DNA from: Martinezella rhizogenes | Lineage (GTDB): Bacteria > Pseudomonadota > Alphaproteobacteria > Rhizobiales > Rhizobiaceae | NCBI GenBank assembly: GCA_013322215.1 | Contig: JAAMEZ010000014.1 | Location: 62,001-126,000 of the forward strand | DNA: 64,000 bases | Direction: 5' to 3' | In this document: in pieces, positions 47,298 through 56,183 of the stretch | Layout: each line of letters starts with the position of its first letter | How positions within the stretch are numbered: position 1 is the stretch's first letter | Made by a program: the position numbers and the translations under genes | Notes under the pieces: model-generated | Seen by the model: only the letters and a program-made list of their open reading frames with translations | Database searches by the model: none | Told to the model about the DNA's origin: nothing

Positions 47298-50200
47298 GTG
47301 TACGACACAGTGGAATTGGATCCCGACCAATCGGTCTCACACCGTCCCGCTGACGGAGAACGGCGGGCCGTTCGCAATCTGACGGCGCAGTATCTGGTCG
47401 CTGCAACGCTCATATACGAAGCGATCCAAGCTGGGGAACTAACGTGGGTCCGCTTGGTCGATCCTGAGGCCGGACGGCTGGATGATGTCATTATCGGGCG
47501 GCCCGGTCGGGTTGACGCCTATCAAATTAAGTGGTCCGAATATCGCCAGTCAGTGACTTTCAGCCACCTTGTCACACCAAGCAGGGTGTCTGGCAAACCT
47601 TACCCAGCTCCGTTCCAGCTCATGGCGGATGGTTGGAAGAAGCTTAAGGTAATGTACCCGGAAGCGGGGGTGCACGCGCATTATCTCATGCACGACGCCC
47701 CCTCATCATCCGATTCTTCCGGTGAAAGGACTGATGACGATCGACCCGCCCACCTACAGTCCTTTTTGAGAAATGCTTTTCCTGGCCGTGCCACATGGTT
47801 CGCGCCGGGCGACACCACTTATAAAGTTTGGTCGAACAAAATCGACCAGATCGAACGCGCATCTTGTCTCAGCGGACATGAGCTCGCGGAATTCGTTGCC
47901 GATTGCGAACTCGACTTAGGCTTCGATCTTGGCCCGTCGCGCTGGGAGCCTCGCGCTTGGGCCGATGTCGAGGACCTCGCAAAGCTATTGTTGTCGCACG
48001 TTTCCAAAAGCAGTGGCGGCGCGGTCGAACTACGGATCGACACCATCCTGAGCGAGCTAAACTGGCGCGATCGATACGACCTGCGCTTCAAGCATGATTT
48101 TCCAATAGACGAACGCCTCTACCGTCCTATCGAGCCGACGGTCCAGGCGCTTGAGAGCGCCTTTACTCAATTTGAACGGGGTTATCTCGCACTTGTTGGT
48201 CCCCCAGGATCGGGCAAGTCGACGACCCTCACGCATATGTTGCGGTATCGCAAAGGCGTAAGGCTGGTCCGCTATTATGCGTTTGTGCGCGACGATCCAC
48301 AGTTGGGACGAGGCGAAGCGTTTTCATTCCTCCATGATCTTTGTGTGCAATTGGAGTCTATGGGGCTCGGACGAGCGCGGCGCCGTAATTCTTATCCTGA
48401 TACACTGGATGGATTACGTGAGCGCCTGAGCGCTTTGCTGCGCGACCTGGGCAACGAAACATCCAAAACAGGCGGACGTGCAATCATTCTGGTCGACGGT
48501 CTCGACCATATCGACCGCGAGCAAAACCCAACGCGCTCCCTCATGGAAGAACTCCCAGCACCGAGCGCTTTGCCAAATGGTGTCCTGATCGTATTGGGCA
48601 CACAGCCGGTTGGTTTGAAGGCGCCGACAGCTGCTTTGCGGCCGATTAATGCGCAATTGGAGGAAGCTGGTAGAAAAATAACGATGGCCCCGCTCTCGCG
48701 GTCGAGCATATACGAGATCGCGCGAGCGGTGCTGCCACTCACCCGACTGCGGCTTGGCGACGAGGACATAATTGCTGCGGCGAGCGCCGGCCATCCGCTA
48801 TCCCTTGCCTACTTGCTGAAGCGTCTTGCCAATGCCTCTGACGATGATGCTGCTCGCGCGTTGCTGGATGCAGGTCTCGATTTTGGTGGCGACACAACCC
48901 TCGAGTATGAGGCTTATTGGGACAGTCTGGGTTCGGACCCTGAGGTTCGAGATGTCCTCGGGTTGATTGCGCGTATTCGTGGCGCCGTCGACATTTCGAC
49001 GATCAAACAGCTCGCTTCGACGGAAGCAGTGCAGCGTTTCGCGAACACCGCAATTCATCTCTTCAGGCAACTCACGCCTTCGCGGTGGGCGTTTTTTCAT
49101 AATAGCTTTCGACAATTCGTTCTTGGCAAAACCACCGTTGACGCGTTTGGCATTGCCGACCCATCGGCCAATATCGGATTCCATCGCCGCCTGGCGACTA
49201 TCGCTGCCCAGCCAACATCGGCGCAGGCGTTGAAGTGGCAAGAATTGTATCATCTCGAAAAGGCTGCGGAACCATTCGCGCTGTTGGAGCGTGCACAGCA
49301 GCAACTCTTCCGACAGCAATTTTTCGCGGGGCGGACCATATCGGAAATCAGCGAAGATGTAGAGCGTGCGCTCAAAGCTGCTGCCGAAACAAACACTGGC
49401 GCCGCTATTGCCCGCCTGCTTTTGATCGAAAGCGAACTTGTAGATCGCCACGACGCACTCTCACAGACAGAATTTACATCGCTCCTGCTTGAGCTTGCCG
49501 ATCCAGCGGAGTTGGCTGGACGTTTTTTTGTGTCCGACGAGCTTCTCGTTTCCGATGAGCTGGCTTTGCAGTGGTCAGTCCGGCTATCGGAAACCCGGTC
49601 GGACGGGTTAGGTCTGAAACTGTTCGAAGCGGCTGAACCGATGGAAGTCCTAGCCGGTACGGAGCGTGTCGATGGGAGACTTAGACGCAATCTTGACGAC
49701 TGGGCTCGAGCTGCATGGCGATTTCGCCCTCTGGATCGGCTCGTTGCCGCAATTGGCAACATTCGCGGCGAGGCACGCTTTCAACGCAGCAAGGATGAGG
49801 CTGATGATCCCAAGGCTGATGAATCCGCCCAGATTGCACTCCTGACTCAGCTTGGAATTGGCATTCAGGACGCGCGGAGCGACGTCGCTTATGCGGAGTT
49901 GACGGCATTGCTCGGCCAATCCGTGACAGGCCGAAAAGTTCTGCTGCGTTTAGCATTTCGATCTGCTCGATTGTTCGTAGACGGTATCTTGACTGTTGGC
50001 GATCCTATCTCAGCTATGCGCACGGTCCTTGAAGCACTCCCACCAGGCCAGCAGTCGGTTGAAGAGGCAGCCACCCTGGCCGATATTCTCTCCCAAATAC
50101 CAGCATTGTCGGACCGGACTGACGACTACCTGAAACTTTGCCCCTCACCGCTGACCGTCACGGAGCTCCGCGATCCGGGATCGGAGGCGTTCAGACCAGT

Positions 50201-53200
50201 CGAACCCCTGTTCCGGCAGTCGCGAGCGATGGCCGCGCGCGGTCGTGCGCTTGAGCCGACGACCATCACCTTTCCGGAACGGGAACGGGACGAAGGGTTG
50301 GTACTGTTTCAGCGCTTGGTCGTCGTCGTGGCAACGTTATCGGGTGAGGCGATTGCTGGCAGACCGGTATCTTCAAGTACGTTTCTCCGCAGGGTTGCAC
50401 CGGTCATCAAATTTCGCAGGCGCGATTCCCATGAAACGTTCAACTGGAATAATTGGTATATCATCACCCATGCACTGAACGTTCTTTACCAACACCTATT
50501 GTGTGCTGCCGAGGCTCACGGCCGTCCGGTCTTTGAAGCAGTGATATCGGCATTCGAGAGTGAATGGTCCCGGCCTTTGCCGCCCGGACATATGCCCTGG
50601 CCGGCCACCAGTCGCCGCCAAGTTATCATGTTCGCATTTCGCATCGATTGGGACGTGGCGCGAACTGCCCGTCATTTGGACGAAATTGAAGCGTCCATAG
50701 ATGCGTCGTGGGAATTGGAAGAGCGGCTGACCGAATTGTGTTCACTCGCTCGGAATTGGATCGAAATCGGCGACGCCAATCGCGCTCGTGCGGCTCTCGA
50801 TACAGCACTTAGCCAAAGCTTCGGGGTCTACTATGACAAGGATTATCAGATCCAGCATTGGTGTGGTTGGGTGGCCCTCCTCGCGCGGAGCGAGGCAGAG
50901 CCTAGCTTGGTGCAACAAGCGACAAAGACTGTCTTGCGCCTCCTACCTCAACTGAGGGACATGAATAGAGGGCGAGGGACTTCCGACGCTACGTCCGAAC
51001 TGATAGGAGCGCTCGCAGATCGCTCACCACAGGCTGGGTTACAGGCGGCTGAGTGGCTTATCGATGAAGGTTCTGGAGACCGGGCAACTATCTTGTCCGC
51101 GCTACTTGCCGCTGAATTGCGAAGCGGAGACGAGTGGCGAGTGGCAACCGGCATCGTTGCGGCTTCAAGACTTCTTTTGCCGTTCTCCAGTTACGACACA
51201 GCATTTGGCGAGGCATTGACGGAGATAGTGGCCTCCGCAGCGTCCAGCACGCCGCTGGTCGCCCAAGCGATCCGAATGCTGAGAGTTTCCGTTCAAACCG
51301 TGGCGATTTCCGGCAAGGCGTATGGCGATATTCTGGACGGTGTCGATCGAGAAGACAAGGAAAGCGACCGTGATCGCCGAAAGTCGACGCCCCCTTCTCT
51401 GAAAATGCCGAACGGCGTTGTTCTCGATCAGGAGAGGGTTCGATCACTGGCAGATGATCCAAAGGAGTTTGCCAAAACCCTCTCGCGGGCCGTGGGTACC
51501 GAAGGTCTCGATTGGTCGCCTATCGTTCTCGCCCTTTTTGCCCACGGGGGTGGTCCGAGTGTTAGAGAAGCAGCGAATCTCGTGCTTCAACAATCCTTAA
51601 CGTCACCAAGTCTGGGAGTGCTCATCCATGCGGCGAAGGCGGCGGGCGAGGTCGAAATCATTGACGCGGCAATAACGCGCCTTATTGAGAATGGCCGCCC
51701 TTACGGATGGGCGCGCTTCCACGATGGCGGATCCCGTTTCGCTGCTTCTCGCGCACTTCGAATTGCTTATCCCACCGATGGACGAGCCCGTGCGCTCAAG
51801 CTTTTTGTTGCCGACTATACGGGGCATGGCCTGCGGGCCAGGGAGCAACTTGGATATTTGGACGAAATGCTTGGTGAATTTCTTGAGGAACTTCCGTTGC
51901 CGGAGCTATGGCGGGAAGTCGAAGAGCACGTCACACAACTTGTAGATTGGAAATCAAGTTCCTATCGGCCGCCATCCCTCGATCTTCAACGGCGAGCGCA
52001 CGATTGTGATATCAGCGTTCGTCTGCTGACCCGCGACATCGATCAGCCAGCTCTCTCTTTGGCGTGGCAGGCTCGGCGCGGCCTGCTGGACGTCTTCGAT
52101 CTCGGCGACAAGTCTGGCGCCGCTGACGCTGCGGTGAGAAAGGCTATCGCAGCGGATTATCAGGTACAGACTGCCGGGCTTTCGATCCTTGAGTGTCTTG
52201 CTGTCAGCAACCCAGCCGCCGCGACACGGTATGTGGAGGATCTTAAAGATCTGGCTTGGCAGGGTTCCTCCGTCATCCGATTCGCCGCCCAAAATGTTCT
52301 TGAGCAGCTTGAACTTGAGATCCCACCGGCGCCCGCGAAAGTGCCCTTGCCCGCATTTTATCGCCTTCACTTTCCGGAATCTCCGAAACCGGGGATCAGT
52401 CTTTCCGGCGACGTTACCCCACCCGGGGAACCACTGCCGGATACGGAAGACCCCTTCGACCTTACGCGGATGTACCACACCGTCTTAAAAAAGCTGGCGT
52501 CCGATGCGGAACTATCCTTCGACAATCTGGTGCGCCGGATGGCACAACTCATGCGCATCGTCGCACCACCAGAAACTTGGTCCGCTAGAACCGAGCGGGA
52601 AATTTCTCGACACAATGAGAGTATCGGGCTCAAGTTGACATATCGGCGTCCTCGCAGCCTCGTTGCCCAACATGCTCTCGGGCTCTTGGTCTCTGAGCTT
52701 TGCGATGCAGCAGTGGTGGAGTGGATTCCGCCGTACGTCAGGGAGATGCTAGTGTTAGCTGATCCCCCGGGAAATCTTGCCAGCATTCTACCCGGGCCTG
52801 GTTGGCTCAATATACCGGAGGCAGAGGAACTCGGTAAATACCCGTCGGACGAATGGATGGCGGCCGTTACCGAGGCGCTGCCGACGGCCTATCATACTCC
52901 CTCCGGCGACATTGTTTTGGCAGAGTTAACTAGGATTGCGCGACGGGATAATGATCGCTCAGAAGAAAGTCGGCTCAGCGTCATCGGTCATCGCGCGCTG
53001 AAATTCGACGACGACAGCGAGCCCTCAATTGAGGTTTTTTGGCATAAGGAACGATATTTCGCCCGCGACTATCCCATGCTTTGGCGTCTACAGCAGGTTC
53101 CAGTCACCGCGATCGCAGGCGGCTCCATCATGTCGGACGTACGTTTCCTAGCCCTGAATCCCTCGGTCGCCTTCCTCCTTGGATGGCGACTGTCTGCGAG

Positions 53201-53465
53201 GGGATTGTTCCGATGGGAGAATGGAGACGGAGAGATGATGGCGGAATCCATAAGGTGGGCACAGGGCAATATCGAGGCCCATGACACGGGGTATCAGAAC
53301 CGGGCCGCCGAGGGCTGGCTTGTACTGGCAACTCCTGCTGGGTGGGAGGCCATGCGGCAAGTGATCACGGATTCTGTACGCCATCGACGTGCTGCAAGGA
53401 TGACCGGCTATAAGCGATCGGGGCATCGCGATATCTCAACCGCCGCAGACCATATCCCAATCTAA
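47298..53465 (+). CDS. Giant nuclease-STAND NTPase, Avs-like candidate anti-phage protein (2055 aa)
   Basis: The N-terminal 230 residues look like a Cap4/DUF4297-type PD-(D/E)xK nuclease: Glu41, Asp62-Asp63 (GRLDDVIIG) and Gln76-x-Lys78 (DAYQIKWS). A STAND P-loop NTPase follows, with Walker A GPPGSGKS (301-308) and Walker B ILVDGLD (397-403, ending HID). The remaining 1500 residues are helical repeats without a named domain, where Avs proteins recognise phage proteins. Length, order and the neighbouring defence genes support an Avs-type role: binding a phage protein triggers assembly and DNA cleavage. The start GTG at 47298 has no good ribosome binding site; a GTG 12 bases on is possible. The exact family of the sensor is not recognised. 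Confidence 0.8.
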   Translation: MYDTVELDPDQSVSHRPADGERRAVRNLTAQYLVAATLIYEAIQAGELTWVRLVDPEAGRLDDVIIGRPGRVDAYQIKWSEYRQSVTFSHLVTPSRVSGKPYPAPFQLMADGWKKLKVMYPEAGVHAHYLMHDAPSSSDSSGERTDDDRPAHLQSFLRNAFPGRATWFAPGDTTYKVWSNKIDQIERASCLSGHELAEFVADCELDLGFDLGPSRWEPRAWADVEDLAKLLLSHVSKSSGGAVELRIDTILSELNWRDRYDLRFKHDFPIDERLYRPIEPTVQALESAFTQFERGYLALVGPPGSGKSTTLTHMLRYRKGVRLVRYYAFVRDDPQLGRGEAFSFLHDLCVQLESMGLGRARRRNSYPDTLDGLRERLSALLRDLGNETSKTGGRAIILVDGLDHIDREQNPTRSLMEELPAPSALPNGVLIVLGTQPVGLKAPTAALRPINAQLEEAGRKITMAPLSRSSIYEIARAVLPLTRLRLGDEDIIAAASAGHPLSLAYLLKRLANASDDDAARALLDAGLDFGGDTTLEYEAYWDSLGSDPEVRDVLGLIARIRGAVDISTIKQLASTEAVQRFANTAIHLFRQLTPSRWAFFHNSFRQFVLGKTTVDAFGIADPSANIGFHRRLATIAAQPTSAQALKWQELYHLEKAAEPFALLERAQQQLFRQQFFAGRTISEISEDVERALKAAAETNTGAAIARLLLIESELVDRHDALSQTEFTSLLLELADPAELAGRFFVSDELLVSDELALQWSVRLSETRSDGLGLKLFEAAEPMEVLAGTERVDGRLRRNLDDWARAAWRFRPLDRLVAAIGNIRGEARFQRSKDEADDPKADESAQIALLTQLGIGIQDARSDVAYAELTALLGQSVTGRKVLLRLAFRSARLFVDGILTVGDPISAMRTVLEALPPGQQSVEEAATLADILSQIPALSDRTDDYLKLCPSPLTVTELRDPGSEAFRPVEPLFRQSRAMAARGRALEPTTITFPERERDEGLVLFQRLVVVVATLSGEAIAGRPVSSSTFLRRVAPVIKFRRRDSHETFNWNNWYIITHALNVLYQHLLCAAEAHGRPVFEAVISAFESEWSRPLPPGHMPWPATSRRQVIMFAFRIDWDVARTARHLDEIEASIDASWELEERLTELCSLARNWIEIGDANRARAALDTALSQSFGVYYDKDYQIQHWCGWVALLARSEAEPSLVQQATKTVLRLLPQLRDMNRGRGTSDATSELIGALADRSPQAGLQAAEWLIDEGSGDRATILSALLAAELRSGDEWRVATGIVAASRLLLPFSSYDTAFGEALTEIVASAASSTPLVAQAIRMLRVSVQTVAISGKAYGDILDGVDREDKESDRDRRKSTPPSLKMPNGVVLDQERVRSLADDPKEFAKTLSRAVGTEGLDWSPIVLALFAHGGGPSVREAANLVLQQSLTSPSLGVLIHAAKAAGEVEIIDAAITRLIENGRPYGWARFHDGGSRFAASRALRIAYPTDGRARALKLFVADYTGHGLRAREQLGYLDEMLGEFLEELPLPELWREVEEHVTQLVDWKSSSYRPPSLDLQRRAHDCDISVRLLTRDIDQPALSLAWQARRGLLDVFDLGDKSGAADAAVRKAIAADYQVQTAGLSILECLAVSNPAAATRYVEDLKDLAWQGSSVIRFAAQNVLEQLELEIPPAPAKVPLPAFYRLHFPESPKPGISLSGDVTPPGEPLPDTEDPFDLTRMYHTVLKKLASDAELSFDNLVRRMAQLMRIVAPPETWSARTEREISRHNESIGLKLTYRRPRSLVAQHALGLLVSELCDAAVVEWIPPYVREMLVLADPPGNLASILPGPGWLNIPEAEELGKYPSDEWMAAVTEALPTAYHTPSGDIVLAELTRIARRDNDRSEESRLSVIGHRALKFDDDSEPSIEVFWHKERYFARDYPMLWRLQQVPVTAIAGGSIMSDVRFLALNPSVAFLLGWRLSARGLFRWENGDGEMMAESIRWAQGNIEAHDTGYQNRAAEGWLVLATPAGWEAMRQVITDSVRHRRAARMTGYKRSGHRDISTAADHIPI

Positions 53466-53613
53466 GTGCGGATTTGCAACCCCGTGCGCTGGGCGGTTCG
53501 AAGGCGTATGTCGCCCAACCATACGCGCGCCATTCCCGGTTTCGGAATGGTTAGGTGTTATTGCAGAGAGCTCGTCCGCGCCGCTTTGTATTGGATGCGC
53601 CCCAGCGACATGA

Positions 53614-54429
53614 TCAACCCTTAGGTCCGATCGCTTCTAGCAGCTTGCCGAAAAACTCAGGAAGCGCGTCGTTGGGATCCTGGGCCTCCGACACGATCGG
53701 TCTTATGCCTCTGCTCGTTAGCACGCTTTCCTGAACCGGGTCGGGTCGCAGCAGGAAGATGTAAGACTGTGGTCTCTTCGCGGCAAAACCCGTCATCGCC
53801 CACGTCTTCTGAAGACGATACAGAAGGAGGCGAAGGTTGAGGTCAGAGAGACTGTATCCGACGAACAGTATACTTCTTCCCAGAACGTCGGCACGAAATT
53901 TCACGTCGAGGGGCGATTCGAACTCAAGGCGCTCGAAGTAGTCCGACTCGGTTAGTACCAGGGAGGCGTCATCGTCGAAGTCACCGTGGAACTTAATGAT
54001 CTGGGTTTGACCGAGCGGCGCGGTAGCGACGTCCAGGACCGACCTGATCTTCGTAAACGGCTTCGACCGCAGCTCAAAGATGCGCTCGATATTGCGGTCG
54101 TAGTTCGTCGTGTAGATCAATGGGAAGTCAAGGTCCACAATCTGGTTGTGAATTTGCGACGCAGTGAGAATACCGTCATCCACCTCCCAGCTGCGATCCA
54201 TCCAGCTGCGCAAAGGGCCAATGCTGTCTTTTTCGAGCTTATAGAATTCCGCGATTTGCAGATAATCGGCGCCGGGCCGGATTAACACGTCAGGGTCGTA
54301 CCCGAGATCCTTCGCCATGTAAGACATCAAGTCTTTCCAAGATGGTAGACCAAGCGGGATCGACAGCCCCGCGCCGGCGAAAAGGACAACCCGCTTGTCA
54401 CGGATGTCCCGGGCAAGTTCTTCGTACAT
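53614..54429 (-). CDS. komC: SIR2-family NADase, KomC-like effector of Kongming system
   Basis: A 271-residue SIR2_2-type protein with NAD-binding FAGAGLS (17-23) and the catalytic pair Asn109 (IYTTNYDRNIE) and His148 (IKFHGDFDDD). Defence-associated SIR2 proteins destroy NAD+ to stop phage growth. The ATG at 54429 follows AAGGAAG; the gene begins 32 bases inside the end of the HAM1-like gene, so the two are translated together and probably form a complex. With the adenosine deaminase divergent next door, this matches the KomA/KomB/KomC (Kongming) system, where KomC is the NADase. Confidence 0.85.
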   Translation of the reverse strand: MYEELARDIRDKRVVLFAGAGLSIPLGLPSWKDLMSYMAKDLGYDPDVLIRPGADYLQIAEFYKLEKDSIGPLRSWMDRSWEVDDGILTASQIHNQIVDLDFPLIYTTNYDRNIERIFELRSKPFTKIRSVLDVATAPLGQTQIIKFHGDFDDDASLVLTESDYFERLEFESPLDVKFRADVLGRSILFVGYSLSDLNLRLLLYRLQKTWAMTGFAAKRPQSYIFLLRPDPVQESVLTSRGIRPIVSEAQDPNDALPEFFGKLLEAIGPKG

Positions 54430-54979
54430 CGGAGGCTTCCTTAAGATATTGCGCAAACGCATCTAACGCGCGGCGACGCATCGATATTTCGTTCTTTCGC
54501 TCGCCCATTTCGGCGAAGGTTTGGTCGTGGCCTTCCGGAATGAAGACGCAATCCCATTGAAATGCGCGATCGCCTCTGGGCTCCGGTGCGATATTCCCAG
54601 CGATTTCGCCCTCAAATTGATGGACCCTACGGCCGTCGCAGTAACCTATCCGCGTCCTGGCAACTACGCCCGTGTCCACGCCGGACCCAAAAACCTCACA
54701 CATGCGGTCCGCTTTGACGGTGTCCCAGAAGACCTGGGTTAACCCGCCCGGAAAGCCATGAAGACGGTTCAAAAAAAGTCCGGTCTGTTCAATGAAGAGC
54801 GGATGCCCCAATTTTTCAAACGCCCGAAGCGCCTTGTCTCTCACGATCCATTCTGTGTCATTGGATTGCAATTCGTCGATCGCGAGATTCACTGGGATAA
54901 CCTCGACGCCAGTTGGGCCGAGAATCTTCGTCGCCTCCGCGATCTTGTAAGGGTTTTTAGAAAGAAAACGTATCTTCAT
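54398..54979 (-). CDS. komB: HAM1/ITPase-like protein, KomB-like dITP sensor of Kongming system
   Basis: A 193-residue HAM1/RdgB fold protein. The phosphate-binding start FLSKNPYKIAEA is kept, as is Lys162 (ERKNEIS). The catalytic pair, normally Asp/Glu-Asp before (S/T)G, reads Glu64-Gln65 (FIEQTGLFLN), so the general-base Asp is gone, and the base-binding Ser-His-Arg near the end reads Ser-Met-Arg (166-168). It should therefore bind but not hydrolyse inosine nucleotides, as a sensor would. Overlaps komC by 32 bases; divergent from komA with a 72-base shared promoter region. Confidence 0.85.
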   Translation of the reverse strand: MKIRFLSKNPYKIAEATKILGPTGVEVIPVNLAIDELQSNDTEWIVRDKALRAFEKLGHPLFIEQTGLFLNRLHGFPGGLTQVFWDTVKADRMCEVFGSGVDTGVVARTRIGYCDGRRVHQFEGEIAGNIAPEPRGDRAFQWDCVFIPEGHDQTFAEMGERKNEISMRRRALDAFAQYLKEASDVRRTCPGHP

Positions 54980-55051
54980 AAACTATTTCTTTGGAGTGAT
55001 AGCGCCATAAGTCACCGCAACTTCTGATATTAAATTCGACGTATAGAGTCT

Positions 55052-56014
55052 ATGCTGGATTTGCACGTTCATTTGCGGGGTACAATGCGCCCCCCCAAAA
55101 TCAAAGAACTCGCAATGCGCAATGGTGTTGCAGTGCCAGCGGGTATCCTCCAAGCTCGGGGTTACGGTTGGCGCGATTTCACGTCTTTTCTTGAGACTTA
55201 TGACCGAGTGACCTCGGTTATAGTAACCGCGCGCGACCTAGAAGAAGTCGCATATGAATACCTAAAAGCTTCGGCATTAATAGGCGCAACGTACGTGGAG
55301 TTCATGCTGTCTCCTCCCGACTTGATGCGAACCGGAGTCCCATTCGAAGATCAACTATCCGCAGTCTCGGCCGCGCGGGATCAGGCATTCGAGCTTCATG
55401 GGATCGATTGCCGAATGATAGCGACCGCCGTGAGGCATTTGGGACCCGATCCGGCGCTGAACGCCGCTCGTATTGCTGTGGCCCGCAGAAATGAAATTCT
55501 CGTCGGTTTCGGACTTACCGGCGACGAACGCAGATTCGCTGTCGGTGAATTCACGGAAGCTTTCCGGATCGCGCGTTCGGAAGGGTTACTGGCAACCGCG
55601 CACGCTGGCGAACATCTGGGCGCGGAAACCGTGGTGGAAGCGATCGAGAAACTCGGGTTGAGCCGGGTCGGCCACGGCGTTCGGGCGGCCGAGTCCGAGG
55701 CTGTGCTTAGGCAGTTGGCCGATATCCGCATACCTCTTGAAGTCTGCCTTTCTAGCAATCTCGCTCTTGGGCTTTACCACAGCCTAGCGGAGCATCCTAT
55801 TCGAAGGCTTCGCGAGGCGGGATGTCTGATTGCCCTTGGAACCGATGATCCTCCATTCTTCGAGACTGATATCGCTGGAGAATATTCGAAAGCGATCGAA
55901 GCGTTGCGCGAAACAAGACGCTCTATAGCTTACGATGCCATCGGCGCGGCGTTCTGCGACGACACCACAAAAGCCCACCTGCGATCGATGTACTCGCCAA
56001 ATACGTCCGCCTAA
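55052..56014 (+). CDS. komA: Adenosine deaminase family protein, KomA-like enzyme of Kongming system
   Basis: A 320-residue metal-dependent deaminase. Zinc ligands and catalytic residues are all present: His5-x-His7 (LDLHVHLRGT), His184-Ala-Gly-Glu187 (TAHAGEHLG), His208 (RVGHGVRA) and Asp265-Asp266 (LGTDDPPFF). The residue after HVHL is Arg9, where classical adenosine deaminases have the Asp that contacts the ribose 5'-OH; Arg would suit a 5'-phosphate. In Kongming, KomA turns dAMP into dIMP, which a phage kinase raises to dITP, the signal for KomB/KomC. The ATG at 55052 lacks a strong ribosome binding site. Confidence 0.85.
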   Translation: MLDLHVHLRGTMRPPKIKELAMRNGVAVPAGILQARGYGWRDFTSFLETYDRVTSVIVTARDLEEVAYEYLKASALIGATYVEFMLSPPDLMRTGVPFEDQLSAVSAARDQAFELHGIDCRMIATAVRHLGPDPALNAARIAVARRNEILVGFGLTGDERRFAVGEFTEAFRIARSEGLLATAHAGEHLGAETVVEAIEKLGLSRVGHGVRAAESEAVLRQLADIRIPLEVCLSSNLALGLYHSLAEHPIRRLREAGCLIALGTDDPPFFETDIAGEYSKAIEALRETRRSIAYDAIGAAFCDDTTKAHLRSMYSPNTSA

Positions 56015-56183
56015 TGTTGCCAGATAAATATTTCTTCAGTTTCTATTGATGTTGGTAACAAGAGCCACGGTTCAGCTCCGTCCGTGGCGACAGGGCGGGC
56101 GGGAGCTTCCCACGATTCCCGCGGCAAGCCCGTCCAGATCGGCGTTGGTGCGGGTGAGCTATAACTTTGCTAGAATAAGTCGC

